Source: Polynucleobacter sp. JS-Mosq-20-D10 (GTDB taxonomy: Bacteria; Pseudomonadota; Gammaproteobacteria; Burkholderiales; Burkholderiaceae). From it: DNA of 64,000 bases. This document shows positions 33,282-43,276 of the stretch, piece after piece; the first letter of the stretch is position 1, and each line of letters opens with the position of its first letter. The notes below the pieces were generated by a model, which was not told the origin of the DNA, searched no databases, and saw only the letters and a program-made list of their open reading frames with translations. The stretch covers positions 681,099 to 745,098 of the forward strand of contig NZ_CP061305.1 in NCBI RefSeq assembly GCF_018687755.1, written 5' to 3'. A program made the translations under genes and the position numbers.

Positions 33282-35084
33282 ATGAATCACCCAAAACCCT
33301 CGTCTGAAGTCAAGGCTGTTGCTGTAGCAACTGCAGATGATTTAAGGGAAACCATTCGTCGCAAGAGCAAACTCAAAGGGCGTCAAGCAGACGATGTGTC
33401 CTTGGCAGAGGTTCGCCAGTTAATTGGTGTTGCAGTTGATCGTCGCGATTTGCTAATTGAAAATTTACACAAGCTCAATGATGAATACCGCGCTTTGCAT
33501 GATCGTCATTTAGTTGCTTTGGCAAAAGAAATGAATTTGCCGATGGCAGAAGTTTACGAAGTGGCTACTTTCTATCACCACTTTGAAGTGGTACGTGGCA
33601 ATGATCCAGTGGCAGACATCACTCTACGTGTCTGTGATGGTATCGCCTGTGAACTGGCTGGCGCGCAAAATCTACTAGCAAAGTTGCCGGTAATTCTAGG
33701 CAACCCTAAGATTAAGGTAGAGGCTGCTCCATGCGTGGGTCGTTGTGAGCAGGCTCCAATAGCAGTTGTACATCAGTACCCAGTATTGTTTGCAACTACG
33801 GATAAGGTCGCAGCCGCAGTCAAAAATAATCTGACTACCCAGCCAATGGCGAAGGACAGTGCAAGTTTTGATCCTGCAGCTTTCGCTGAACAGGGCGTAT
33901 CTCCGCAAGGTGACAATCAAGCGGTTTCACCGGACTATGTGGGCTACGAGTCCTATCGCGCACAAGGCGGTTACGCCTTAGCAAAAGAAATTATTGAAGG
34001 TAAAAAAGATAGCGAGAGCATTGTCAAGATCATGGAAAGCTCGGGACTTCGCGGCCTTGGTGGTGCGGGCTTCCCAGCGGGACGTAAGTGGCGCATTGTG
34101 AGAGATCAAGTCGCTCCAAAATTGATGGCAGTGAACATTGACGAAGGTGAGCCAGGCACATTTAAAGATCGCACATATTTGGAGCGTGATCCACATCGCT
34201 TCTTAGAAGGCATGTTAATTGCTGCCAATGTAGTGGGTATTGATGCTTGCTACATTTACCTACGCGATGAGTACCATGGTTGCCGTGAATTACTCGAAGT
34301 GGAGTTAGCTAAGCTCATGGCAAACCCTCCATTTAAATTGCCGCTGATTGAGTTACGTCGTGGTGCAGGTGCATATATTTGCGGCGAAGAATCTGCCATG
34401 ATTGAAAGTATCGAAGGTAAGCGCGGTGAGCCCCGTATGCGTCCTCCGTATATCGCTCAAGTTGGATTGTTTGGTCGTCCAACGCTCGAACATAACTTTG
34501 AAACTCTCTATTGGGTTCGCGACATTGTTCAGCGTGGTCCAGAGTGGTTTAGTTCTTTTGGTCGTCATGATCGTAAAGGCTTGCGTAGCTTCAGCGTTAG
34601 CGGTCGAGTTAAAAACCCGGGTGTGAAGCTAGCCCCAGCTGGAATTACGATTCAGGAGTTGATTGACGAGTATTGTGGCGGCATGCAAGATGGCCACAAG
34701 TTCTACGGCTATTTACCCGGTGGTGCTTCAGGCGGTATCTTGCCAGCAACCATGAATGACATTCCACTTGACTTCGATACCTTGCAGCCTTATGGCTGTT
34801 TCATTGGCTCTGCTGCGGTGATGGTGTTTGGTGACAAAGACAAAGCGCGTGATATGGCGCTCAATGTCATGCACTTCTTTGAGCATGAGAGCTGCGGTCA
34901 ATGTACGCCATGTCGTGTAGGTACAAGCAAGGCTGCCAAGTTAATGCAGTCGCCATCTTGGGATCAAAATACTTTAGAGGACTTAGCAACTGTGATGGTT
35001 GACGCTTCTATATGCGGCCTAGGTCAAGCTGCACCCAATCCAATTCGCTGTATTGCAAAATATTTCCCAGAAGAAGTTGCTTAA
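33282..35084 (+). CDS. fdsB: NAD-dependent formate dehydrogenase, fused gamma-beta (NuoE-NuoF-like) subunit
   Basis: 600 aa. Residues ~1-170 are a NuoE/FdsG-like thioredoxin-fold domain with 2Fe-2S cysteines in RVCDGIACELAG and APCVGRCEQAP. The rest is NuoF/FdsB-like: FMN/NADH site GLRGLGGAGFPAGRKW and DEGEPGTFKDR, then the 4Fe-4S motif ESCGQCTPCRVGTSK. It passes electrons from the Mo subunit to NAD. In many fds operons gamma and beta are separate genes, so this is a fusion. Start ATG preceded by a weak ribosome site. Confidence 0.92.
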   Translation: MNHPKPSSEVKAVAVATADDLRETIRRKSKLKGRQADDVSLAEVRQLIGVAVDRRDLLIENLHKLNDEYRALHDRHLVALAKEMNLPMAEVYEVATFYHHFEVVRGNDPVADITLRVCDGIACELAGAQNLLAKLPVILGNPKIKVEAAPCVGRCEQAPIAVVHQYPVLFATTDKVAAAVKNNLTTQPMAKDSASFDPAAFAEQGVSPQGDNQAVSPDYVGYESYRAQGGYALAKEIIEGKKDSESIVKIMESSGLRGLGGAGFPAGRKWRIVRDQVAPKLMAVNIDEGEPGTFKDRTYLERDPHRFLEGMLIAANVVGIDACYIYLRDEYHGCRELLEVELAKLMANPPFKLPLIELRRGAGAYICGEESAMIESIEGKRGEPRMRPPYIAQVGLFGRPTLEHNFETLYWVRDIVQRGPEWFSSFGRHDRKGLRSFSVSGRVKNPGVKLAPAGITIQELIDEYCGGMQDGHKFYGYLPGGASGGILPATMNDIPLDFDTLQPYGCFIGSAAVMVFGDKDKARDMALNVMHFFEHESCGQCTPCRVGTSKAAKLMQSPSWDQNTLEDLATVMVDASICGLGQAAPNPIRCIAKYFPEEVA

Positions 35085-35121
35085 TTAGCAGGCAAAAAAA
35101 CAAGGGAAAAACGAGACAAAT

Positions 35122-38016
35122 ATGAACGCACCAGTAAATCCTAAAGAGCTTGAATTGCAAACCGTTGAGTTCAGGCTAGACGGTCAAACCATCGTTTCTT
35201 ACGAAGGCGAGACTATTCTCAAGGCCGCTAAGCGCCACGGGATCGATATTCCTCATCTGTGTTTTAAAGATGGTTATCGCGCTGATGGTAATTGCCGCGC
35301 GTGTGTAGTGGAGATCAATGGTGAACGTACCTTGGCACCAAGTTGCTGCAGAAGTGCTACGCCTGGTATGGAAGTGAAGGCTAATAGTGAGCGTGCACTG
35401 AAGAGTCAAAAACTTGTCTTAGAAATGTTGTTATCCGATATGCCCGATGAAGGATTTAAGTGGGTAGGAGACAGCAAAGAAGAAGAGCAAAAAAATCAAC
35501 ATGGCGAATTGAGCACTTGGGCTGCACGCTTAGATGTCACCGTTCGACCAGAGCTCAAAGCATTACGTCGTGAAAAAGTGAGTCATGACATATCTCACCC
35601 AGCGATGGCAGTGAACCTAGACGCCTGTATTCAATGTAATCGTTGCGTGCGCGCTTGTCGTGAAGAGCAGGTTAATGACGTGATCGGCTACGCAATGCGC
35701 GGTTCTCATAGCGAGATCGTATTTGATCTGAATGACCCAATGGGTGATAGCACTTGCGTTGCCTGTGGTGAGTGTGTGCAGGCTTGCCCAACGGGTGCAT
35801 TAATGCCTAAGGGATTAATTGGCTCGCAAACGGTTGACCGCAAGGTAGATTCAGTATGCCCTTTCTGCGGTGTAGGCTGCCAGATTACTTACAACGTTAA
35901 AGATGAAAAAATTGTCAGCGTAGAAGGTCGTGATGGCCCGGCCAACCACAATCGTCTCTGCGTTAAAGGTCGCTTTGGTATGGACTACATCCATAATCCA
36001 CAGCGCTTAACTAAGCCGCTGATTCGTAGGGCGGGCGTTGCTAAAGATGAAGCTTTATTAGAAGGTAAGCAAGATTGGTCCGATATCTTCCGTGAGGCTA
36101 CTTGGGAAGAGGCTTTGGAGCTTGCTGGTGGTGGCCTCAAAAAGCTGAAGGATCAATATGGCAATAAGGTGCTTGCAGGCTTTGGCTCTGCAAAAGGCAG
36201 CAATGAAGAGGCTTACTTATTCCAAAAACTGGTTCGTACTGGTTTTGGTAGTAATAACGTTGACCATTGCACACGCCTTTGCCATGCATCTTCTGTGGCT
36301 GCATTGCTTGAGGGCGTTGGTTCGGGTGCCGTTAGCAACCAAGTAAACGATGTTGAGCACTCAAGCCTTATTTTCTTGATCGGTTCAAATCCAACAGCAA
36401 ACCATCCCGTTGCTGCTACCTGGTTTAAGAATGCTGCTAAACGAGGCGCAAAAATTGTATTGTGCGATCCACGTTCGACCGAAATTAGTAAGCATGCCTG
36501 GCGTACGATGCAGTTCAAGCCAGATACTGACGTTGCTATGCTCAATGCCTTGATCTTCACCGTAATTGAAGAGGGGCTAGTTGATAAGGACTTTATCCAG
36601 AATCGCTCTAATAACTTTGAAGCACTCAAAGAAAATATCAAGGGCTATAGCCCTGAAGCAATGGCTCCAATCTGCGGTATTCCAGCGGAAACCTTGCGTG
36701 AGGTTGCCAGAGAATTTGCGACAACTAAATCTGCCATGATTTTGTGGGGTATGGGAATTAGTCAGCACGTTCACGGTACTGATAACGCCCGTTGTTTAAT
36801 TGCCTTGGTCAGCATTACTGGCCAAATTGGTAAACCTGGTTCTGGCTTGCATCCACTGCGCGGACAAAATAACGTACAGGGCGCAAGTGATGCGGGATTA
36901 ATTCCGATGATGTTCCCGAACTACCAGCGCGTAGACAATCCAGAAGCGCATGCGTGGTTTGAGAAGTTTTGGAATACCCCATTAGATAAGAAGCCTGGTT
37001 ACACCGTAGTGGAGATCATGCATAAGATCACCGCACCGGATAGTGATCCAGACAAGATTCGTGGCATGTATGTTGAAGGCGAGAATCCTGCGATGAGCGA
37101 TCCCGACCTGAATCATGCCCGTCATGCTTTAGCTTCTTTGGACCTATTGGTTGTACAAGATATTTTTATGACCGAGACCGCGCTCCTAGCAGACGTAGTA
37201 TTGCCAGCGAGCGCATGGCCTGAGAAGGTCGGTACTGCCAGCAATACGGATCGTATGGTGCAGATGGGCAAGAAAGCGATTAACCCCCCGGGAGACGCTA
37301 AGCCTGATCTGTGGATCATTCAGCAAATTGCTAAGCGCATGGGCCTGAACTGGAATTACCAAGGTGCTGATGACGGTGTTGCAGAGGTGTATGACGAGAT
37401 GCGTCAAGCAATGCATGCGGCCATTAATGGTATTACGTGGGAGCGTCTAGAAAAAGAGTCTAGCGTGACTTACCCATGTTTATCTGCTGAAGATCCAGGT
37501 CGACCCATTGTGTTTGATGACAAGTTTGATACCAAAGATGGCAGAGTGAAGTTAGTGCCAGCCGATATCATTCCCGCAAACGAGCGCCCAGATGCGGAGT
37601 ATCCTTTTGTGCTGATTACAGGACGTCAGTTAGAGCATTGGCATACCGGCAGTATGACGCGCCGTGCAACTGTCTTGGATGCGATTGAGCCGATGGCTAC
37701 TGTGTCCATGCATGGTGAAGATATGACGCAGTTAGGCGTATCTGCTGGTGATGTGATTACGGTTCAGTCCCGTCGTGGCGAAGTGGCTATCCACGTTCGT
37801 CGAGATGATGGCACTCCGCGTGGTGTGATCTTCATTCCGTTTGCATACTATGAGGCTGCAGCCAACCTCATCACCAACTCTGCCTTAGATCCATTTGGCA
37901 AGATTCCAGAATTTAAGTACTGTGCGGTCAAGCTCGCCAAAGGTGGTCAGGCTGCTCTAGTGATGGGTTATGGAACTAATGACCCTAGTAGGCAGCAGCC
38001 TGAACTCACTTCCTAA
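35122..38016 (+). CDS. fdsA: NAD-dependent formate dehydrogenase alpha (molybdenum) subunit
   Basis: 964 aa. Oxidises formate to CO2. In order: N-terminal 2Fe-2S ferredoxin (HLCFKDGYRADGNCRACV, then SCC), two 4Fe-4S motifs (CIQCNRCVRAC, CVACGECVQAC), a further cluster VCPFCGVGCQ, then the bis-MGD domain. The Mo ligand is probably the Cys of DHCTRLCHASS, followed by the catalytic His. C-terminal molybdopterin domain ends with TGRQLEHWHTGSMTRR and NLITNSALDPFGKIPEFKYCAV. Downstream there is no fdsC or fdsD, only a terminator and nadB. Confidence 0.94.
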   Translation: MNAPVNPKELELQTVEFRLDGQTIVSYEGETILKAAKRHGIDIPHLCFKDGYRADGNCRACVVEINGERTLAPSCCRSATPGMEVKANSERALKSQKLVLEMLLSDMPDEGFKWVGDSKEEEQKNQHGELSTWAARLDVTVRPELKALRREKVSHDISHPAMAVNLDACIQCNRCVRACREEQVNDVIGYAMRGSHSEIVFDLNDPMGDSTCVACGECVQACPTGALMPKGLIGSQTVDRKVDSVCPFCGVGCQITYNVKDEKIVSVEGRDGPANHNRLCVKGRFGMDYIHNPQRLTKPLIRRAGVAKDEALLEGKQDWSDIFREATWEEALELAGGGLKKLKDQYGNKVLAGFGSAKGSNEEAYLFQKLVRTGFGSNNVDHCTRLCHASSVAALLEGVGSGAVSNQVNDVEHSSLIFLIGSNPTANHPVAATWFKNAAKRGAKIVLCDPRSTEISKHAWRTMQFKPDTDVAMLNALIFTVIEEGLVDKDFIQNRSNNFEALKENIKGYSPEAMAPICGIPAETLREVAREFATTKSAMILWGMGISQHVHGTDNARCLIALVSITGQIGKPGSGLHPLRGQNNVQGASDAGLIPMMFPNYQRVDNPEAHAWFEKFWNTPLDKKPGYTVVEIMHKITAPDSDPDKIRGMYVEGENPAMSDPDLNHARHALASLDLLVVQDIFMTETALLADVVLPASAWPEKVGTASNTDRMVQMGKKAINPPGDAKPDLWIIQQIAKRMGLNWNYQGADDGVAEVYDEMRQAMHAAINGITWERLEKESSVTYPCLSAEDPGRPIVFDDKFDTKDGRVKLVPADIIPANERPDAEYPFVLITGRQLEHWHTGSMTRRATVLDAIEPMATVSMHGEDMTQLGVSAGDVITVQSRRGEVAIHVRRDDGTPRGVIFIPFAYYEAAANLITNSALDPFGKIPEFKYCAVKLAKGGQAALVMGYGTNDPSRQQPELTS

Positions 38017-38033
38017 GCTATTTTGCAAAACCT

Positions 38034-38062
38034 AACAAAGCCCCCTGATCAGGGGCTTTGTT
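38034..38062 (+). terminator. Terminator of the formate dehydrogenase operon
   Basis: AACAAAGCCCCT / AGGGGCTTTGTT around GATC, followed by GTTTT. Long perfect stem. Confidence 0.85.
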
Positions 38063-38113
38063 GTTTTAAATCTCTTAAAATATATCTTTAGCGATTGCCC
38101 TTTAGAATCAGTC

Positions 38114-39775
38114 ATGGCTAGTTCAAAACCCCAAACCCCTCCATCTGATACCAAAGCAGAATTACCCGTCCTAATTATTGGAGCGGGTCTAGCAGGTCTA
38201 ACCGTTGCGCTGCATATGGCAGAGACGCAGCCGGTTATTGTGATGGCCAAGCGCGGTCTGGGTGAGGCTGCAACTGCTTGGGCTCAAGGTGGCATTGTTG
38301 GAGTGGTCGATAAAGTGCATGACAGTGTTGATTCTCATGTTACCGATACCTTAGATGCTGGCGCAGGACTCGTGGTAGAGTCTACTGCTCGATATATCGC
38401 TGAAGAAAGCGCTGAAGCGATTCGTTGGCTAGTTGAACAGGGCGTTCCGTTTACCGCCGATGAGACTGGTCCCATGGGTTTGCATCTAACGCGTGAAGGT
38501 GGTCATAGTCAGCGTCGGATCGCACACGTTGCGGATGCTACTGGTAAGGCTATTCATGAGGTGCTATTAGATAAAGCACGAGATCATCAAAATATTCAAT
38601 TACTAGAGCATTGGATTGCTTTAGATCTGATTACTAATCGTCAATTAGATGCAAAGACGCAACGCGCCAAGCCGAATCGTTGTTATGGCGTGTATGCTCT
38701 CGATATTAAAAATAATCGTGTAGAAACGATTGAAGCCAAGTCAGTGGTATTGGCTACCGGCGGTGTTGGCAAGGTTTATAAGTACACCAGCAATCCGGAC
38801 ACCGCGACAGGTGATGGTATCGCTATGGCCTGGCGCGCAGGTTGCCGTGTCGGTAATATGGAATTTATTCAGTTCCACCCAACGTGTTTGTATCACCCGA
38901 GCGATAGAACCTTTTTAATTACTGAGGCGATGCGTGGTGAGGGTGGTTTGCTCAAGCTCCCCAATGGCACTCGCTTTATGCCCGAGCATGATGAGCGCAA
39001 TGAGTTGGCTCCTCGTGACATTGTTGCTAGGGCAATCGACTTTGAGATGAAAAAGCATGGTCTTGATTACGTGCATCTCGATGCCACTCATTTAGGTGAA
39101 GCTTTTATCAAAGAGCATTTCCCAATGATCTATGCGCGCTGTATGAGTTTGGGGCTAGACATTACTCAAGAGCCAATACCTGTAGTACCAGCAGCGCACT
39201 ATACCTGTGGTGGAGTTGTGACTGATCTCAAAGGGCGTACTGATTTGCCTGGTCTGTATGCGGTAGGTGAGGCTACCTACACTGGGCTGCATGGCGCTAA
39301 TCGCTTGGCAAGTAATTCCTTATTGGAGTGCATCGTTATTGGCAAAGCTGCTGCTGCAGATATTTCTGCATTAAAAGCGCCAGCAATGCCAAAGCTCCCA
39401 CTCTGGGATGAGAGTCAAGTAGAGGATGCAGATGAACAGGTGGTAATTGCCCATAATTGGGATGAGCTGCGTTCATTGATGTGGAACTATGTCGGTATCG
39501 TGAGAACTAATCGACGCTTGGAGCGAGCATTACATCGCATTAAGCTCTTGCGATATGAGGTACAAGAGTATTACGCTAACTTTAAAGTAACACGCGACTT
39601 AATTGAGCTTCGCAATTTGTTGGAGTGCGCGGAACTCATTGTGAGATCAGCTTTAATGCGTAGAGAGAGTAGGGGGCTGCATTACAGCCGTGATTACCCA
39701 GGTACTTGGGCAGTTTCTTATCCAACTATTTTGACGCCTCAGGCTGAGGGTAATTCCGAAAGCTCTGCAAGCTAG
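38114..39775 (+). CDS. nadB: L-aspartate oxidase
   Basis: 553 aa. First step of NAD biosynthesis, aspartate to iminoaspartate. FAD motif LIIGAGLAGLTVALHM at the N-terminus. Substrate region TREGGHSQRRIAHVADATGK, catalytic EFIQFHPT, and GLYAVGEATYTGLHGANRLASNSLLE. Convergent with nadC (10 bp between the ends), which together with nadA completes the quinolinate route in one locus. Confidence 0.96.
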   Translation: MASSKPQTPPSDTKAELPVLIIGAGLAGLTVALHMAETQPVIVMAKRGLGEAATAWAQGGIVGVVDKVHDSVDSHVTDTLDAGAGLVVESTARYIAEESAEAIRWLVEQGVPFTADETGPMGLHLTREGGHSQRRIAHVADATGKAIHEVLLDKARDHQNIQLLEHWIALDLITNRQLDAKTQRAKPNRCYGVYALDIKNNRVETIEAKSVVLATGGVGKVYKYTSNPDTATGDGIAMAWRAGCRVGNMEFIQFHPTCLYHPSDRTFLITEAMRGEGGLLKLPNGTRFMPEHDERNELAPRDIVARAIDFEMKKHGLDYVHLDATHLGEAFIKEHFPMIYARCMSLGLDITQEPIPVVPAAHYTCGGVVTDLKGRTDLPGLYAVGEATYTGLHGANRLASNSLLECIVIGKAAAADISALKAPAMPKLPLWDESQVEDADEQVVIAHNWDELRSLMWNYVGIVRTNRRLERALHRIKLLRYEVQEYYANFKVTRDLIELRNLLECAELIVRSALMRRESRGLHYSRDYPGTWAVSYPTILTPQAEGNSESSAS

Positions 39776-39785
39776 AGATTAATTA

Positions 39786-40643
39786 CTATGCGGATATTCT
39801 CATTGAGAAATCCACGGCCTTAATATCTTTAGTGAGCTTTCCGAGAGAAATCCGATCAACGCCCGTAGCGGCAATGGCGCGCATCTGATCTAGGTCGATA
39901 CCACCAGAGGCCTCTAACAAGGCGCGGCCATTGGTAAAGGCGACAGCTTCTTTCATTTGCTCGGTAGTAAAGTTATCGATCAAGATATTTTTGGCGCCAG
40001 CATCTAAAGCTTCTTTCAGTTCAGTCAAGTTTTCTACTTCCACCTGAATATCTACTCCGGAATTTAAAGCCTGTGCAGCTTTCACGGCAGCAGCAACACC
40101 ACCTGCGGCAGCAATATGATTCTCTTTAATTAAGATGCCATGCCAAAGTGCAAGACGTTGATTTTGACCACCGCCGACGCGTACCGCATACTTCTGCGCC
40201 TGACGTAATCCCGGAATGGTTTTGCGAGTATCTAGTACTGCGCAACCTTTTAGATTGGGGCTGACGCCTGCAATCGCATCAACATGTTGACGCGCAATAC
40301 TGGCAGTCCAAGATAGTGTTTGTAAAAAATTAATACAGGGACGCTCAGCCGAGAGTAGGGCTCGAGAATTTGCATCAATATCGCAAACTTTGGTATCGGG
40401 CTTCATCAAGTCGCCCTCTAAGTAATGCCAAGTGACTTTTGCTGCGGGGTCTAAGTATTTGAGAGTACCTTCAAACCAATCAACTCCACAGAGCACGGCC
40501 TCTTGGCGTACGATCAGTTGTGCGTGTACAGGCTTACTGGGAACCAGTTGGGCAGTCCAATCGCACTTACCAATATCTTCCAGCAGCGCGTCAGTAATAT
40601 TGCGTTGCCGTGCCTGTTCTAAGGTTTCGTTGTAATCAAACAT
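39786..40643 (-). CDS. nadC: Nicotinate-nucleotide pyrophosphorylase (carboxylating)
   Basis: 285 aa from the ATG at 40643 (MFDYNETLEQARQRN). A longer frame to 40760 would run into nadA and is rejected. Converts quinolinate and PRPP to nicotinate mononucleotide. Motifs: LDTRKTIPGLRQAQKYAVRVGGG, HGILIKENHIAAAGG, LEASGGIDLDQMRAIAATGVDRIS. Lies 23 bp after nadA. Confidence 0.96.
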   Translation of the reverse strand: MFDYNETLEQARQRNITDALLEDIGKCDWTAQLVPSKPVHAQLIVRQEAVLCGVDWFEGTLKYLDPAAKVTWHYLEGDLMKPDTKVCDIDANSRALLSAERPCINFLQTLSWTASIARQHVDAIAGVSPNLKGCAVLDTRKTIPGLRQAQKYAVRVGGGQNQRLALWHGILIKENHIAAAGGVAAAVKAAQALNSGVDIQVEVENLTELKEALDAGAKNILIDNFTTEQMKEAVAFTNGRALLEASGGIDLDQMRAIAATGVDRISLGKLTKDIKAVDFSMRISA

Positions 40644-40666
40644 GCATCTGTAGTCTAAAAGTTGAA

Positions 40667-41794
40667 TTAAGCGGCACCAATATTCTTCACAAAGCCATGT
40701 TGCGCCTTTGCAAGTAGGTCGGGGTGACTCTGGGTGAAATCTAACATTCGCTCGATGCAACCCAATGCTTTCACTCGAATATTTTCTTGGATAACAATTT
40801 CACCAGAGGCGTTCTCAAGACAATTCAGAATACCTTGTAAGCCATTCATGGCCATCCAGGGACAGTGGGCGCAACTCTTGCAGGTAGCGCTATCACCAGC
40901 AGTAGGGGCTTCAATCAATACTTTATTGGGAGCTAATTGGCGCATACGATGCAATATGCCATTATCGGTGGCCACAATGTATTCAGTAGCAGCGCCTTCT
41001 ACTACGGCTTTGATCATGGCAGAAGTAGAGCCAACAACATCCGCTAAATCTACTACTGCTTGTGGCGATTCTGGGTGAACCAAAATCATGGCTTGAGGGT
41101 GGGCTGCTTTGAGCATCTCTAATTCAACCGCTTTAAATTCATCATGAACAATGCAGGCACCATTCCATAACAACATATCAGCGCCAGCCTGCTCCTGAAT
41201 ATAGCGACCTAAATGACGATCAGGTGCCCACAAGATTTTTTTACCCTCAACTTTGAGTTGATGAACAATGGCTAAAGCGCAAGAGCTCGTTACCATCCAA
41301 TCAGCTTGTGCCTTAACGGCAGCGCTGGTATTGGCATAGACAACCACAGTGCGATCCGGATGAAGGGCTCTAAAGGCGGCAAAGTCAGCAGCATCACAAC
41401 CCAAGTCCAAAGAGCAGGTCGCCTCTAGGTCGGGCATGAAGATGCGCTTTTCAGGGCTTAAAATCTTGGCAGATTCACCCATAAAGCGCACACCAGCCAC
41501 AATCAAGTTCTTGGCAGGGTGATTTTTACCAAAGCGCGCCATTTCTAATGAGTCGGCAACAAAGCCACCAGTTTCTATTGCAAGGTCTTGTATATCTCCA
41601 TCAACATAGTAATGAGCAACTAAAGCAGCATCTTTTTCGATTAGTAATTGCTTAATACGAGCAAGCACAGCAGCTTTTTCAGCGCCATGTAGTTGGGGAG
41701 GTGTCTTGGCCCAAGCTTGAGCTGTACATGTTGCCCCGGCCGCGTTCTGCTGGGGGTAATCAAAGACTATAGGGGTGCTAACAGTAGAAGTCAT
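40667..41794 (-). CDS. nadA: Quinolinate synthase A
   Basis: 375 aa. Condenses iminoaspartate with dihydroxyacetone phosphate. The 4Fe-4S cysteines are likely in [17 protein letters not shown] and [23 protein letters not shown] and [12 protein letters not shown] are conserved substrate residues. First gene of nadA-nadC. Confidence 0.96.
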   Translation of the reverse strand: MTSTVSTPIVFDYPQQNAAGATCTAQAWAKTPPQLHGAEKAAVLARIKQLLIEKDAALVAHYYVDGDIQDLAIETGGFVADSLEMARFGKNHPAKNLIVAGVRFMGESAKILSPEKRIFMPDLEATCSLDLGCDAADFAAFRALHPDRTVVVYANTSAAVKAQADWMVTSSCALAIVHQLKVEGKKILWAPDRHLGRYIQEQAGADMLLWNGACIVHDEFKAVELEMLKAAHPQAMILVHPESPQAVVDLADVVGSTSAMIKAVVEGAATEYIVATDNGILHRMRQLAPNKVLIEAPTAGDSATCKSCAHCPWMAMNGLQGILNCLENASGEIVIQENIRVKALGCIERMLDFTQSHPDLLAKAQHGFVKNIGAA

Positions 41795-41844
41795 GGGTAA
41801 TTTTATCTCTATTGCGCAAGCTGGCGACAGCCCACTTCAATTAC

Positions 41845-43230
41845 TTAAAACGGTAGCTTTGCCTCTGGCTTTGCAGCTAACAGCACCGCTTTAAACTCCG
41901 CCTGTATACGCTGGATAGCCTCTTCACTATCTGCTTCAAAGCGCATCACTACAACTGGTGTTGTATTGGAAGGTCGGGCCAGGCCAAAGCCATCGGCGTA
42001 TTCCACTCGCACACCATCAATCGTATTGATTGACTCGGATGTTGGGAACTTCGCATTGGCTTTGATTGTTTCTAGTAAGGCGAATGGCTCGCCTTCGGCG
42101 CAGGCCAACTGCAACTCTGGTGTGCAGATGGCATTTGGCAGGTTATTGAGAGTGTCGCTCGGATTTGTCTCTTTACTAAGAATCTCTAGCAAGCGTGCGC
42201 CGGTGTAAAGACCATCATCAAAACCAAACCAACGGTCTTTAAAGAAGATATGACCGCTCATCTCACCAGCCAGTGGGGCGCCAGTTTCTTTGAGCTTGGC
42301 TTTGACTAAAGAGTGGCCAGTTTTCCACATGATGGGTTCGCCACCATGCTCTTTCACATAGGTCGCCAGATTACGAGTGCACTTTACGTCGTAAATAATT
42401 TGACCACCAGGATTGCGGGAGAGTACATCTTTTGCAAAGAGCATCATTTGGCGGTCTGGGAAAATGACTTGGCCATCTTTAGTTACTACGCCTAAGCGAT
42501 CGGCATCGCCATCAAAGGCAAGGCCTAATTCATTATCGGTAGTTTGGAGGTTCTTGATGAGGTCTTGCAGGTTTTCAATATGGGCTGGATCCGGATGGTG
42601 ATTAGGAAAACGTCCATCGACTTCGCAGAATAATTCTTGAACTTCACAACCCAAAGCTCTAAATAATTTACCTGCAAATGCACCGCCAACACCATTGCCG
42701 CAATCGACGGCAATCTTCATGGGACGAGCAATCTTGATGTCGCCTACGATGTAGTTGAGGTACATTGGGAAAATATCAAAGGTGCTACGTGTTCCTTGGC
42801 CAACAGTAAATTTCTTAGCTTCTATGCGTTTACGCAAATCCTGAATCTTTTCACCATAAATCGCCGCTGTTCCCAGAACCATTTTGAAGCCGTTGTAATT
42901 TGGGGGATTATGGCTGCCGGTAATCATGATGCCGGACTGAGGTGTCTTGCCATTGATGGTGTGATTAGCAGCGAAGTAGACCATCGGTGTAGCAACCATG
43001 CCTAGATCAATCACATGAATGCCAGTAGAGAGCAGACCTTCTGTTAATGCCTCAATCAAGCTAGGACCAGAAAGACGACCATCACGACCAATGGCAATAT
43101 CGGTTTCACCAAGCTCACGCATTTCAGTGCCAAAGGCTTGGCCAATCAGTCTGGCGATAGAGGGATCTAGGGTCTCATCAATAATTCCGCGGATGTCATA
43201 AGCTTTAAAAATAGATGGAGACAATTGCAT
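41845..43230 (-). CDS. Phosphomannomutase/phosphoglucomutase
   Basis: 461 aa from the ATG at 43230 (MQLSPSIFKAYDIRGII); a GTG frame to 43254 adds eight residues. Alpha-D-phosphohexomutase: phosphoserine in ITGSHNPPNYNGFK, metal site FDGDADRLGVV, sugar loop GEMSGHIFF, phosphate loop RPSNTTPVVVMRFE. Makes sugar-1-phosphates for polysaccharide precursors. Neighbour of pgi, 46 bp downstream of it on the same strand; the two probably form an operon. Confidence 0.93.
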   Translation of the reverse strand: MQLSPSIFKAYDIRGIIDETLDPSIARLIGQAFGTEMRELGETDIAIGRDGRLSGPSLIEALTEGLLSTGIHVIDLGMVATPMVYFAANHTINGKTPQSGIMITGSHNPPNYNGFKMVLGTAAIYGEKIQDLRKRIEAKKFTVGQGTRSTFDIFPMYLNYIVGDIKIARPMKIAVDCGNGVGGAFAGKLFRALGCEVQELFCEVDGRFPNHHPDPAHIENLQDLIKNLQTTDNELGLAFDGDADRLGVVTKDGQVIFPDRQMMLFAKDVLSRNPGGQIIYDVKCTRNLATYVKEHGGEPIMWKTGHSLVKAKLKETGAPLAGEMSGHIFFKDRWFGFDDGLYTGARLLEILSKETNPSDTLNNLPNAICTPELQLACAEGEPFALLETIKANAKFPTSESINTIDGVRVEYADGFGLARPSNTTPVVVMRFEADSEEAIQRIQAEFKAVLLAAKPEAKLPF

Positions 43231-43276
43231 TACAGATCTTTCAGTAAAAAACACTCAAGTATTGCTTGAGCGATAA

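Noticed and set aside
39786..40760. Longer nadC start overlapping nadA
   Set aside because: The added 39 residues lie in the nadA coding end and lack similarity to NadC; MFDYNETLEQARQRN is the usual beginning.
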